A stretch of DNA of 64,000 bases from an uncultured Halomonas sp. (GTDB lineage Bacteria > Pseudomonadota > Gammaproteobacteria > Pseudomonadales > Halomonadaceae): contig NZ_CAMPKE010000006.1 of the NCBI RefSeq assembly GCF_946887195.1, forward strand, positions 124,001-188,000, written 5' to 3'. The first letter of the stretch is position 1; every line of letters starts with the position of its first letter. The notes below the pieces were generated by a model. The model worked only from the letters and a program-made list of their open reading frames with translations. It had not been told where the DNA came from and made no database searches. This document shows positions 32,097 through 41,961 of the stretch, piece by piece. Made by a program: the position numbers and the translations under genes.

Positions 32097-32233
32097 ACGT
32101 TTTCATTCCTTGTGTCTGGCCCTGTATTTTCTGGTCCTGTCTGGCTGACCCAGGATGACGAGAGTGGCCATACAAGTCCGGTGGCCGTTATATCGCATCG
32201 TCATATCAACCTTCCACCGTTCGGGATCGATTC

Positions 32234-33088
32234 ATGACCGAGTCTAACAAAGGCACATTGTACGTGGTGGCCACACCGATTGGTAACCTCGATGACCTGT
32301 CGCCGCGCGCCGCCCGGGTGCTCGGCGAGGTGGCGTTGATCGCCGCCGAGGATACTCGCCATACGTCACGGCTGCTTCGTCATCTGGGGCTCGAACGGCC
32401 GATGCTGTCGTTGCACGAGCACAACGAGGAGCGGCGGGTGGATCGCTTGGCGGCACAGCTCGAGGGCGGCGAGGATGTGGCGCTGGTCAGCGACGCCGGT
32501 ACGCCGCTGATCTGCGATCCGGGCTTCGTACTGGTGCGCGCGCTGCGCGAGCGTGGCGTGCGCGTCGTGCCGATCCCCGGGCCCTGTGCGCTGGTGGCTG
32601 CGCTATCCGCCGCCGGCTTGCCGACCGACCGCTTCCTGTTCGCCGGTTTTCTACCGGCCAGGGGCGGGCCGCGTCGTGCCCGCCTCGAGGCGCTGAGTGA
32701 GCGCGACGAGACGCTGGTGTTCTACGAATCGCCGCATCGTATCCACGATACCCTGGCGGACATCGCTCTGAGCTTCGGTGAGCGTCGGGTGGTGCTCGCC
32801 CGCGAACTGACCAAGACCTTCGAAACCTTCCTCGAGGGGTCGGCAGCCGGTCTGCTGGCACGCATGAAAGACGATCCCGATCAGGCGCGTGGCGAGTTCG
32901 TGGTGATGATCGCCGGCGCACCGGCGCGTACAAACGACGCAGCCACGGTCGATGGCCTGGCACTGTTGAGTGCGTTGCTGGACGAGGGTGTCGGCGTCAA
33001 GCAGGCTGCCAACGTGGCGACCAAGCTATTGGGCGGGCGCAAGAAATCCTGGTACGCGCAGGCATTGTCGCTCAAGGACGACGGTTGA
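32234..33088 (+). CDS. rsmI: 16S rRNA (cytidine-1402-2'-O)-methyltransferase RsmI
   Basis: A 284-residue tetrapyrrole-methylase-fold enzyme. Motifs: TLYVVATPIGNLDDLSPRA, IAAEDTRHTSRLL, LVSDAGTPLICDPG and ELTKTFETF. It 2'-O-methylates C1402 in the decoding site. RsmH, which N4-methylates the same nucleotide, is encoded shortly downstream after rnpB. The stop codon lies within the -35 element of the rnpB promoter. Confidence 0.96.
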   Translation: MTESNKGTLYVVATPIGNLDDLSPRAARVLGEVALIAAEDTRHTSRLLRHLGLERPMLSLHEHNEERRVDRLAAQLEGGEDVALVSDAGTPLICDPGFVLVRALRERGVRVVPIPGPCALVAALSAAGLPTDRFLFAGFLPARGGPRRARLEALSERDETLVFYESPHRIHDTLADIALSFGERRVVLARELTKTFETFLEGSAAGLLARMKDDPDQARGEFVVMIAGAPARTNDAATVDGLALLSALLDEGVGVKQAANVATKLLGGRKKSWYAQALSLKDDG

Positions 33089-33113
33089 GGGGCGTCTAAG
33101 GCACTGCTATTCT
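33085..33113 (+). promoter_or_regulatory. rnpB promoter
   Basis: TTGAGG (33085-33090) and TATTCT (33108-33113) are separated by exactly 17 bp, and the mature RNA begins about 10 bp after the -10. The discriminator is GC-rich (GCGCGC), a feature of stringently controlled stable-RNA promoters. The -35 overlaps the rsmI stop codon. Confidence 0.75.
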
Positions 33114-33122
33114 TGCGCGCTT

Positions 33123-33476
<354 letters not shown>

Positions 33477-33504
33477 TTCCTTTATCGTCGTATCCGAGAA
33501 CCGC

Positions 33505-34464
33505 ATGCCGCATCGCGCCAACGCATCGCCCACGTCCGCCGATTATCGCCATGCCAGCGTGCTGCTCGACGGCGCCGTGGATGCGTTGATTCATGATACT
33601 GGTGGCATCTATCTGGATGGCACCTTCGGGCGCGGCGGGCATTCGCGCGCCATTCTCGAGCGGCTCGACCCTGGCGCACGATTGCTGGCCATCGACCGCG
33701 ACCCTCAGGCGCTGGCCGTGGCCCGAGGCATCGACGATCCACGCTTTTCCATTCACGCCGATACCTTCGGTCGGCTCGGCGAACTGGCCGAGGAGCAGGG
33801 CGTGCATGGCCGTCTGGCCGGCATTTTGCTGGATATCGGCGTATCGTCGCCGCAACTCGACGATCCCGAGCGCGGCTTCAGCTTCCTGCGCGACGGTCCG
33901 CTGGATATGCGCATGGACCCCGCGCATGGCGAAAGCGCCGCCGAGTGGCTGGCGTATGCCAAGGAAGCCGATATCGCCTGGGTCTTCAAGACATTCGGTG
34001 AAGAGCGTTTCGCCAGGCGTATGGCTCGCGCGATCGTCGAGCGTCGCCAGCAAGCACCGATCACGCGTACCGGCGATCTCGCCGAGTTGTTGAAGGCCGC
34101 GCATCCCGCCTGGGAGAAGGGCAAGCATCCCGCCACGCGCGCCTTCCAGGCATTGCGCATCCATATCAATCGCGAGCTCGAGGAACTCGACGCCGCGTTG
34201 GTTGCCGCATTGGAAGCGCTGGCGCCAGGAGGCCATCTGGTGGTGATCAGTTTTCACTCGCTGGAAGATCGCCGGGTCAAGCGCTTCATTCGCGATCATG
34301 TGCGCGGCGATACACATTTGCCGCGAGGCATGCCGATTCGCGATGACCAACTCACCAGGCGGCTGGAAACGCTGGGCAAGGCCCGGCGCCCAGGCCCCGC
34401 CGAAGTCGACGGTAACCCGCGAGCGCGCAGCGCGGTCATGCGTGCCGCGCGCAAGATCGTCTAA
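33505..34464 (+). CDS. rsmH: 16S rRNA (cytosine-1402-N4)-methyltransferase RsmH
   Basis: A 319-residue enzyme (E. coli 313) and the first gene of the dcw cluster here. Motifs: [29 protein letters not shown] (SAM binding), [19 protein letters not shown] and [20 protein letters not shown] 33505 starts [10 protein letters not shown] 36-codon upstream extension would translate the 3' domain of rnpB, so it is rejected. mraZ, which normally precedes rsmH, is absent. Confidence 0.96.
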   Translation: MPHRANASPTSADYRHASVLLDGAVDALIHDTGGIYLDGTFGRGGHSRAILERLDPGARLLAIDRDPQALAVARGIDDPRFSIHADTFGRLGELAEEQGVHGRLAGILLDIGVSSPQLDDPERGFSFLRDGPLDMRMDPAHGESAAEWLAYAKEADIAWVFKTFGEERFARRMARAIVERRQQAPITRTGDLAELLKAAHPAWEKGKHPATRAFQALRIHINRELEELDAALVAALEALAPGGHLVVISFHSLEDRRVKRFIRDHVRGDTHLPRGMPIRDDQLTRRLETLGKARRPGPAEVDGNPRARSAVMRAARKIV

Positions 34465-34472
34465 GGATTGGC

Positions 34473-34796
34473 ATGCCCCAGGTAACGACGCTCAAATCAC
34501 GAGGAAGCTGGCCGCTGACGCTGCGCCTGGGATGGCGCCAGCTATTGCTGGCGCTGTTGCTGGTCCTGGTACTGATCAGCGCCTTGGCGGTCACCACCAG
34601 CGCTCATCTCACCCGAGTGCAATACGCTCGCCTGCAGCAACTCGAGCTCGAGCAGGATCAGTTGCAGACCATCTGGGGGCGGTTGCTGCTTGAAGAGAGC
34701 ACCTGGTCGGCGCCGTCACGCATCGAGCGCCTCGCCCGGGAGCGCCTGGAAATGCAGGTGCCTGACATCAACGACGTCGAAGTGATCCGGCCATGA
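34473..34796 (+). CDS. ftsL: Cell division protein FtsL
   Basis: A 107-residue bitopic membrane protein: basic cytoplasmic N-terminus, one membrane helix (about 23-43, LLLALLLVLVLISALAV-like content), then a periplasmic leucine-zipper coiled coil (about 48-85). FtsL acts with FtsB and FtsQ to activate FtsWI. The stop overlaps the ftsI start (ATGA). Identity is based on architecture and position between rsmH and ftsI. Confidence 0.93.
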   Translation: MPQVTTLKSRGSWPLTLRLGWRQLLLALLLVLVLISALAVTTSAHLTRVQYARLQQLELEQDQLQTIWGRLLLEESTWSAPSRIERLARERLEMQVPDINDVEVIRP

Positions 34797-36517
34797 GTCA
34801 GCGTCGCGAAGGTCCACCGACCCGTTCGGAGACGGCGCCGCTGGGTAGTGGGCGCTACCGTTTCATGGTCTTCGTCGTCATGGCCGCACTGGCCCTGCTG
34901 GTGGGGCGAATCGTCGACCTGCATGTGCTGAACCGCGTGTTTCTGCAGGGCCAGGGCGACGCGCGTACGCTGCGCGTGGAAACCATCGACGCCCACCGGG
35001 GCATGATCACCGACCGCCATGGCGATCCCCTGGCGATCTCGACACCCGTGGTCACGCTGTGGGCGAACCCACAGCAACTGCCCGACGATCGCATTCAGCG
35101 CCTGATGCTGGCCAAGGCGCTCGGTGTCGAACTCGAAGAGCTCAATGCGCGGATCGATCTCTACTCCGAGCATGAATTCATGTATCTGGAGCGGCGCATG
35201 ACACCGATCGCCGCCCAGCAGATACTCGACCTGCACCTGCCGGGCGTTTACGGCAAGCATGAGTACAAACGCTATTATCCCTCCGGTGAGGTGACCGCGC
35301 AGCTGGTCGGTATTACCGATATCGACGACCAGGGCCAGGAAGGCCTGGAGCTTGCCTATAATCGTTATCTTTCCGGCGACCCTGGCAAGCGCCTCGTACT
35401 CAAGGATCGCAAGGGCCGGCTGGTCAAGGATCTGCGTGTGATCGAGGAGGCCAAGTCGGGTGGCGATCTGACCCTGGCGATCGATCTTCGCCTGCAATAC
35501 ATGGCTTATCGTGAACTCAAGGCGGCGGTCAACGAGCATAACGCCGACGGCGGCACGCTGGTGATGATGGATGCGCGTAGCGGTGAAGTGCTGGCGATGG
35601 CCAACGTGCCATCGTACAACCCCAACAACCGCTCCGAACTGGATGCCGAAGGGCTGCGCAATCAGGCCATCACCGATGTTTTCGAGCCCGGCTCGGTGAT
35701 GAAGCCGCTGGCCATGTCGGCGGCGTTGGCCACCGACAAGTTCGCGCCGGACACCATCGTCGATACCTCACCGGGTTACATGCGCCTGGATGGCAAATAC
35801 ACCATCAGCGACTTTCGCAACTACGGCAAGCTGACCATGGCCGGCATCCTGCTGCACTCCTCCAACGTCGGTATGTCGCGGGTGGCGCTGCAACTGGAAA
35901 ATGACGCGATATGGAATCGCTACCATGAATTGGGGCTGGGGCAATCGCCGGGTACCGGTTTCCCCGGTGAGGCGAGCGGTAGCCTTCCAACGCCCTACAA
36001 CTGGTCGGAGAGCAAGCGCGCGACGATGGCCTACGGTTATGGAGTGGCGGTTTCCGCGCTGCAACTGGCTAGCGCCTACACGGCGATCGCCAACGATGGC
36101 AAGCGCTTGCCGGCATCGTTGCTCAAGCTTCGCGAGCCTCCCGAGGGGGATCGCGTGATGTCCGAACGCATCGCCGACAACCTGCTGCTGATGCTCGAGG
36201 AGATCGTCCAGCCGGGCGCCGGTGGCTCGCGTGCCGCGGTCCCCGGTTATCGCATTGCCGGCAAGACCGGCACAGTGCGCAAGGTCACCAGCGAGGGGTA
36301 TCAGACATCGGCCTATCGTTCGATGTTCGCCGGTATCGCGCCGGTGTCGGATCCGCGTATCGTTACCGTGGTGATGATCGATCACCCCAAGGGCCAGGAG
36401 TATTACGGTGGGCTGGTGTCCGCGCCGGTGTTCGGGCGCGTAGTGGGCAAGGCGTTGCGCCTGCTCGACGTTCTTCCCGACAAGCAGGAGGCAATCGGTG
36501 ATGCGGATGACTCGTGA
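34793..36517 (+). CDS. ftsI: Septal peptidoglycan transpeptidase FtsI (PBP3)
   Basis: A 574-residue class B penicillin-binding protein. One membrane helix near residues 24-42, a pedestal domain, then the transpeptidase domain with SVMK (Ser301 nucleophile, Lys304), the SSN motif in HSSNVGMS and the KTG motif at 491-493. It crosslinks septal peptidoglycan with FtsW. Its 3' end overlaps the murE start by 17 nt. Length is close to E. coli (588). Confidence 0.98.
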   Translation: MSQRREGPPTRSETAPLGSGRYRFMVFVVMAALALLVGRIVDLHVLNRVFLQGQGDARTLRVETIDAHRGMITDRHGDPLAISTPVVTLWANPQQLPDDRIQRLMLAKALGVELEELNARIDLYSEHEFMYLERRMTPIAAQQILDLHLPGVYGKHEYKRYYPSGEVTAQLVGITDIDDQGQEGLELAYNRYLSGDPGKRLVLKDRKGRLVKDLRVIEEAKSGGDLTLAIDLRLQYMAYRELKAAVNEHNADGGTLVMMDARSGEVLAMANVPSYNPNNRSELDAEGLRNQAITDVFEPGSVMKPLAMSAALATDKFAPDTIVDTSPGYMRLDGKYTISDFRNYGKLTMAGILLHSSNVGMSRVALQLENDAIWNRYHELGLGQSPGTGFPGEASGSLPTPYNWSESKRATMAYGYGVAVSALQLASAYTAIANDGKRLPASLLKLREPPEGDRVMSERIADNLLLMLEEIVQPGAGGSRAAVPGYRIAGKTGTVRKVTSEGYQTSAYRSMFAGIAPVSDPRIVTVVMIDHPKGQEYYGGLVSAPVFGRVVGKALRLLDVLPDKQEAIGDADDS

Positions 36518-38036
36518 GCGTCTGCTCGATGCATTGGCTACGCTGTGGCCCGGCATGGCACTGCCGCAGGCTCTTCCCGCCGAGTTGGCGCTGTGTCGCG
36601 ACAGCCGTGCCATTGGGGACAGCGGCATACCCACGGTCTTCGTGGCCTTGCCGGGCGTGAGCGTCGATGGCAGACGTTTCATCCAGCAGGCGCTCGATGA
36701 CGGCGCGGCACTGGTATTGACCGATACCACATCGGATGGCGGTGCATCGAAGGACATCGAGCTACCCACTGATGCGCGCGTGCTGCGCTTGACCGGTTTG
36801 AATCATGTGCTGGGCGAGTTGGGCCGACTGCTGTTCGATGTGCCGAAGAATCTCGAACTGATCGGCGTCACCGGTACCAATGGCAAAAGCTCGGTGACCC
36901 ATTATATCGCTGCGCTTTCGCAGGCGCTTGGCCGCCCCGGTGGGCTGATAGGAACCCTCGGCTGGGGGCGCATCGGCCGACTTGTCGAGAGTGGGCTGAC
37001 CACGCCGGGCCCGCTGGAATTGCAGGCCGCGCTTGGTGCCATGGCTGCCGAGGGCGTCGGGCGAGTGGCCATGGAAGTCTCTTCGCATGCGCTCGAACAA
37101 GAGCGGCTATCGGGCTGTCGCATCACGGCGGCGGCATTCACCAATCTGTCTCGCGATCATCTCGATTACCACGGCAGTATGGCTGCCTACGCCGCCGCCA
37201 AGGCACGCCTGTTCAAGCGCCGTGAGCTCAAGCTCGCGGTGGTCAACGGCGACGACCCTCTGGCGCGGCTGATGCTCGCCGGTCTGCCCGATGGCGTACG
37301 CGTACTGGCCTGTGGTGAGCAGGAAGCGACCACGCTGCGTGTCATCGATTGGCAGCCACATGCCGATGGGCAGCGCGCGCTGATCGCCACACCCGATGGC
37401 GAGCGGGTACTCGAGCTCAATCTGATGGGGCGCTTCAACCTCGATAACGCCCTGCTGGCGATGGCCGTGCTGCTGGGGCTCGGCGAGCCGATCGACGCCC
37501 TATGCCAGGCCGCTGGCGAACTGGCTCCCGTGCCGGGACGCATGCAACTCGTGACCCGTCCGCATGCGCCCACCGTGGTGGTGGATTACGCCCATACGCC
37601 GGATGCGCTCGGCAACGCCTTGAGCGCTTTGCGCGCGCACCTGCCGAGCGATGACGGTCGGCCCGGGCGGCTATGGTGCATATTCGGCTGCGGTGGCGAT
37701 CGGGATAGCGGCAAGCGACCGCTGATGGCCGCTGCCGCCGAGTCGCTGGCCGATCGATTGGTGATCACCGACGACAACCCACGCAGCGAATCACCGATGA
37801 AGATTCGCGACCAGATACTTGCCGGGCTATCGCCTGCGACGCTCGAGCGCACCTGGTGCATCGATGGCCGCGGCGAAGCGATTGCCCGCGTCATCGCCGA
37901 GGCCGATGACGACGACGTGATTCTGATTGCCGGCAAAGGCCATGAGGATTACCAGGAGATCAACGGGCAGCGCCTGGCGTTTTCGGATGCACTCAGCGCT
38001 GAAGCCGCGCTGAACACTCGCCGGGAGCGCTCATGA
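36501..38036 (+). CDS. murE: UDP-MurNAc-tripeptide synthetase MurE (meso-DAP adding)
   Basis: A 511-residue Mur ligase. The ATP-binding loop is GVTGTNGKSSVTHY. The DNPR motif (TDDNPRSE) is the signature of meso-diaminopimelate rather than lysine specificity. The start is one of GTG 36498, ATG 36501 or ATG 36507; 36501 has AGGAGG 9 nt upstream and is preferred. It lies inside the ftsI 3' end. The end overlaps murF (ATGA). Confidence 0.97.
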   Translation: MRMTRERLLDALATLWPGMALPQALPAELALCRDSRAIGDSGIPTVFVALPGVSVDGRRFIQQALDDGAALVLTDTTSDGGASKDIELPTDARVLRLTGLNHVLGELGRLLFDVPKNLELIGVTGTNGKSSVTHYIAALSQALGRPGGLIGTLGWGRIGRLVESGLTTPGPLELQAALGAMAAEGVGRVAMEVSSHALEQERLSGCRITAAAFTNLSRDHLDYHGSMAAYAAAKARLFKRRELKLAVVNGDDPLARLMLAGLPDGVRVLACGEQEATTLRVIDWQPHADGQRALIATPDGERVLELNLMGRFNLDNALLAMAVLLGLGEPIDALCQAAGELAPVPGRMQLVTRPHAPTVVVDYAHTPDALGNALSALRAHLPSDDGRPGRLWCIFGCGGDRDSGKRPLMAAAAESLADRLVITDDNPRSESPMKIRDQILAGLSPATLERTWCIDGRGEAIARVIAEADDDDVILIAGKGHEDYQEINGQRLAFSDALSAEAALNTRRERS

Positions 38037-39445
38037 GCGAATCCGATATGACGCAAGACAGCCGGGGTACAGGCGATACCGTGACGTGCGGCCTGAAGAG
38101 TCTGAGCGCCATTGCCAAGGCGCTGGGTGTACCGCTGGCGATCGACGATCGCCCAGTCGCAGGCATTGTCACCGATACCCGGGCGCTGAAAGCGGGCGAT
38201 GTGTTCGTTGCGCTGGTCGGCGAGCGTTTCGATGCGCATGATTTTCTGGATCAGGCGCGTCGCGCCGGTGCGGTGGCGGCGATCGTTTCCCGCCCGGTGG
38301 ACGATCCCTTGCCGCAACTCGCGGTCGCCGATACCCGCCTGGCGCTAGGACTGCTCGGGCTAGCCAGGCGCTTGGCCTGGGGCGGACCGCTGGCAGCGAT
38401 TACCGGCAATAGTGGCAAGACCACGGTCAAGGAGATGCTGGCGGCACTGCTCGAACGTCGCGGTGCCACACTCGCCACCCGTGGCAACCTGAACAACGAT
38501 ATCGGCGCGCCATTGACACTGCTCGAACTGGCTTCGCAGCATCGTCAGGCGGTGGTGGAACTGGGTGCCAACCATCTCGGTGAGATCGCCTGGACCGTAG
38601 CATTGGCGCGGCCGCAAGTGGCGGTGATCACCAACGTCACCGGCGCGCATGTCGGTGAGTTCGGCGGTATGGGGCGGATCGCTCAGGCCAAGGCCGAGAT
38701 TCTCGGCGGGCTGGCGGTGGACGGTGTCGCGGTACTCAATCGCGACGATGACTTCTACCCATTCTGGCGGCGACTCGCCGGCGAGCGCGAGGTGGTGTGC
38801 TTCGGTTTAACCGAGCAGGCGCGAATCCACGCTCGCGATCTGGTCTGCGATGGCCTTGGGCGCTATGCTTTCACGCTTGTGCAGGATGGCTGCGCTCTCG
38901 GTCATGTGCAATTGGCGCTGCTGGGCTTGCATAACGTGCGCAATGCCCTCGCCGCGGCGGCTGCGGCGCTGACGCTTGGCTTGCCGGCGAACGAGGTGGT
39001 GGCCGGACTCTCGATGAGCCGGACGATCCCCGGCCGGCTGACGCTGATCGACGGGCCGCGTGGCTGTCGTCTGCTCGACGATACCTATAATGCCAACCCG
39101 GGTGCGGTGAAGGCGGCACTCGAGGCACTGGCGAAGATGCCGGCACCTCGCTGGTGCTTTCTCGGTGCCATGGGGGAGTTGGGCGATGCGTCCGCCTCGT
39201 TCCATGCGCAAATCGGGCATTACGCGCGGGAATTGGGGATCGATTTTCTCGGCACCCTGGGGGCCGAGGCCGAGCCGGCGGCTCATGCCTTTGGCGAACG
39301 GGGCTGTCATTTCATGGATTGGGCGGCGCTTTTGCGCCATGCCCATGACCATCTGCCGTCAGGGGCCAGCGTGCTGGTCAAGGGCTCGCGTAGTGCCGGT
39401 ATGGAGCGATTGATTACCGAGCTGCGTGCGGATGTATCAAGGTGA
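38033..39445 (+). CDS. murF: UDP-MurNAc-tripeptide-D-Ala-D-Ala ligase MurF
   Basis: A 470-residue Mur ligase that adds the D-Ala-D-Ala dipeptide. ATP loop AITGNSGKTTVKEML, followed by LATRGNLNNDIGAPLTLLEL and the C-terminal LLDDTYNANPGAVKAALEALA, all typical of MurF. A short polar N-terminal extension (residues 1-18) precedes the conserved start; ATG 38048 is an alternative. Overlaps murE by 4 nt. Confidence 0.97.
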   Translation: MSESDMTQDSRGTGDTVTCGLKSLSAIAKALGVPLAIDDRPVAGIVTDTRALKAGDVFVALVGERFDAHDFLDQARRAGAVAAIVSRPVDDPLPQLAVADTRLALGLLGLARRLAWGGPLAAITGNSGKTTVKEMLAALLERRGATLATRGNLNNDIGAPLTLLELASQHRQAVVELGANHLGEIAWTVALARPQVAVITNVTGAHVGEFGGMGRIAQAKAEILGGLAVDGVAVLNRDDDFYPFWRRLAGEREVVCFGLTEQARIHARDLVCDGLGRYAFTLVQDGCALGHVQLALLGLHNVRNALAAAAAALTLGLPANEVVAGLSMSRTIPGRLTLIDGPRGCRLLDDTYNANPGAVKAALEALAKMPAPRWCFLGAMGELGDASASFHAQIGHYARELGIDFLGTLGAEAEPAAHAFGERGCHFMDWAALLRHAHDHLPSGASVLVKGSRSAGMERLITELRADVSR

Positions 39446-39454
39446 ACGCAACAC

Positions 39455-40537
39455 ATGCTGCTTTATCTGGCCGAATTCCTGGCGCAATTCCAAAGCGCCT
39501 TCGCTGTCTTCAACTACCTCACCCTGCGTGTGATCCTGGGTACACTCACGGCGCTACTATTGTGTCTATGGCTGGGGCCGATGATGATCCGCCGTCTGGT
39601 GGAGCGTCAGATCGGCCAGGCGGTACGTGACGACGGTCCGCAATCGCACCTCTCCAAGGCAGGCACCCCGACGATGGGCGGGGCGATGATTCTGGTCGCG
39701 ATGTCGATCAGTACCCTGCTATGGGGCGATCTGGACAATCACTACGTATGGCTGACGCTGGTCGTCACGCTGGGTTTCGGCGCCATTGGCTGGGTCGACG
39801 ATTATCGTAAGGTGGTCGAGAAGAACCCGCGTGGTTTGCCGGCGCGCTGGAAGTACTTCTGGCAATCGGTGCTCGGCATCGGTGCCGCGGTCATCTTGTA
39901 TGTCACCGCGGCTAGCCCGGTTGAAACCAGCCTGATCGTGCCGCTGTTCAAGGAAGTCGTCATACAGCTTGGGCTCGTGTACATCGTGCTGGCCTACCTG
40001 GTGATCGTCGGCAGTTCTAATGCCGTCAACCTTACCGACGGGCTCGACGGCCTGGCGATCATGCCCACGGTCATGGTGGCGATGGGGCTGGCGGTATTCG
40101 CCTATGCCAGCGGCAATGCGGTATTCGCCGAATATCTGCACATACCGATGATTCCGGGCGCCGGTGAACTGGCGGTGTTCTGCGGCACCATCGCCGGTGC
40201 CGGCTTGGGCTTCTTATGGTTCAACACCTACCCGGCCCAGGTCTTCATGGGCGACGTCGGCGCCCTGGCATTGGGTGCGGCGCTAGGTGTGGTTGCCGTC
40301 ATCGTACGTCAGGAAATCGTGCTGTTCGTGATGGGCGGCGTGTTCGTGATGGAGACGGTCTCGGTGATTCTTCAGGTGGGTTCCTACAAACTCACCGGCC
40401 GGCGCATCTTCCGGATGGCGCCGCTGCATCATCATTTCGAACTCAAGGGTTGGCCGGAGCCACGTGTGATCGTGCGTTTCTGGATCATCACCGTGGTACT
40501 GGTGTTGATGGGTCTCGCCACGCTGAAGATTCGCTAG
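39455..40537 (+). CDS. mraY: Phospho-MurNAc-pentapeptide translocase MraY
   Basis: A 360-residue, ten-helix membrane enzyme (E. coli 360) forming lipid I from UDP-MurNAc-pentapeptide and undecaprenyl phosphate. Signatures: [16 protein letters not shown], the catalytic [14 protein letters not shown] loop, [20 protein letters not shown], and [14 protein letters not shown]. It sits 9 bp after murF. Confidence 0.98.
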   Translation: MLLYLAEFLAQFQSAFAVFNYLTLRVILGTLTALLLCLWLGPMMIRRLVERQIGQAVRDDGPQSHLSKAGTPTMGGAMILVAMSISTLLWGDLDNHYVWLTLVVTLGFGAIGWVDDYRKVVEKNPRGLPARWKYFWQSVLGIGAAVILYVTAASPVETSLIVPLFKEVVIQLGLVYIVLAYLVIVGSSNAVNLTDGLDGLAIMPTVMVAMGLAVFAYASGNAVFAEYLHIPMIPGAGELAVFCGTIAGAGLGFLWFNTYPAQVFMGDVGALALGAALGVVAVIVRQEIVLFVMGGVFVMETVSVILQVGSYKLTGRRIFRMAPLHHHFELKGWPEPRVIVRFWIITVVLVLMGLATLKIR

Positions 40538-40587
40538 ATTTCGCTTGTGACGAGCGTAGAACGGTTCCTGGTGCGAGGGGGTTCGAC

Positions 40588-41961
40588 ATGTTAGTGCCAT
40601 CCGGAGTCACGCTGGTCGTCGGTCTGGGTATCTCGGGCCGCGCCATTGCTCGTCATCTGGCGCGCCAAAGTACCTCGTTCATGGTCGCCGATACCCGTGT
40701 ATCGCCACCGGGGCTCGATGACTTCCGTGCCGCGCATCCCGGCATCGAAGTGGTTTGCGGCCCGCTGACTGGGCTCGATCTCAGCCAAGCTGCAGAGGTG
40801 GTATTGAGTCCGGGTATCGATCCTCGAACGCCGGGGCTGGAAGGGCTGGGGCCACGGCTGGTGGGTGAAATGGCGCTATTCGTGCGTGAATGTCGTGCAC
40901 CGATCGCTGCGATCACCGGGGCCAACGCCAAGTCCACCGTCACCACGCTGCTCGGTGAGATGGCCCGTGAAGCGGGGCGTCGCGTCGCGGTGGGCGGTAA
41001 CCTCGGCACGCCGGCGCTGGATCTGCTGGCCGAGCAACCCGATACCGAACTGTTCGTGCTCGAATTGTCCAGCTTCCAGCTCGAAACCACGCCGTGTCTC
41101 GGCGCCGAGGCCGCCGCGTTCCTGAATCTTTGCGAAGATCATCTCGACCGCCATGGCGATATGGCCGGCTATCGTGCCGCCAAGCTGGGCATCTTTCGCG
41201 GCGCGCGCCACGCCGTGGTCAATCGAGACGACCCATTGACCTGGCCCGACGATGCCGGACTGCCGGCAGCCTACTTTACGACACAGCCGCCCAGGGCTGG
41301 CGAGTGGGGCATCGCCGAGCATGAGGAAGTGGGCGGGCGCCATGAACCTTGGCTCATGCATGGCGATGTACCGCTGATGGCGGCGCGCGACATGCGTTTG
41401 CCGGGTCGCCACAACCAGGCCAATGCCCTGGCGGCGCTGGCAATGGGTACGCATCTGGGCCTGGAGCTCGAAGCGATGCGCCGGGTGCTGGCACGCTTTC
41501 CCGGCTTGCCGCATCGTGGCGAACTGATCGGCGAGCGCGATGGCGTGCGCTGGATCAACGATTCCAAGGGTACCAATGTCGGCGCTACTCTGGCGGCGAT
41601 CGCGGGCCTCGGGGCAACGCTTTCGGGACGACTGGTCTGGCTCGGCGGCGGCCTGGGCAAGGGAGCGGATTTCCTGCCGCTCAAGACGCCACTGGTCGAG
41701 TATGCACGCGAGGCCATCGTCTTCGGCACGGATGCACCACGCCTGGCGGCGGTGCTCGATGGCCAACTGCCGGTGACTCGCACGCACGATATGCAAGAGG
41801 CGCTCGAGCGTGCCGCCAGCATCGCCGAACCCGGCGATTGCGTGCTGCTGTCGCCCGCTTGTGCCAGTCTCGATCAGTTTCCCAATTATCAGGTGCGTGG
41901 CGATCGCTTCCGCGACTGGGTGCTGCGCTACCTGGCCGACGACAGCAGGGAGAAGACATGA
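40588..41961 (+). CDS. murD: UDP-MurNAc-L-alanine:D-glutamate ligase MurD
   Basis: A 457-residue Mur ligase. Rossmann-like start TLVVGLGISGRAIARHLA, ATP loop AITGANAKSTVTTLLGE (GANAKST replaces the more common GTNGKST), then LELSSFQLETT and WINDSKGTNVGATLAAIAGL. GAGGGGG lies 6 nt before ATG 40588; longer frames run back through mraY and are spurious. The stop overlaps the ftsW start (ATGA). Confidence 0.96.
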   Translation: MLVPSGVTLVVGLGISGRAIARHLARQSTSFMVADTRVSPPGLDDFRAAHPGIEVVCGPLTGLDLSQAAEVVLSPGIDPRTPGLEGLGPRLVGEMALFVRECRAPIAAITGANAKSTVTTLLGEMAREAGRRVAVGGNLGTPALDLLAEQPDTELFVLELSSFQLETTPCLGAEAAAFLNLCEDHLDRHGDMAGYRAAKLGIFRGARHAVVNRDDPLTWPDDAGLPAAYFTTQPPRAGEWGIAEHEEVGGRHEPWLMHGDVPLMAARDMRLPGRHNQANALAALAMGTHLGLELEAMRRVLARFPGLPHRGELIGERDGVRWINDSKGTNVGATLAAIAGLGATLSGRLVWLGGGLGKGADFLPLKTPLVEYAREAIVFGTDAPRLAAVLDGQLPVTRTHDMQEALERAASIAEPGDCVLLSPACASLDQFPNYQVRGDRFRDWVLRYLADDSREKT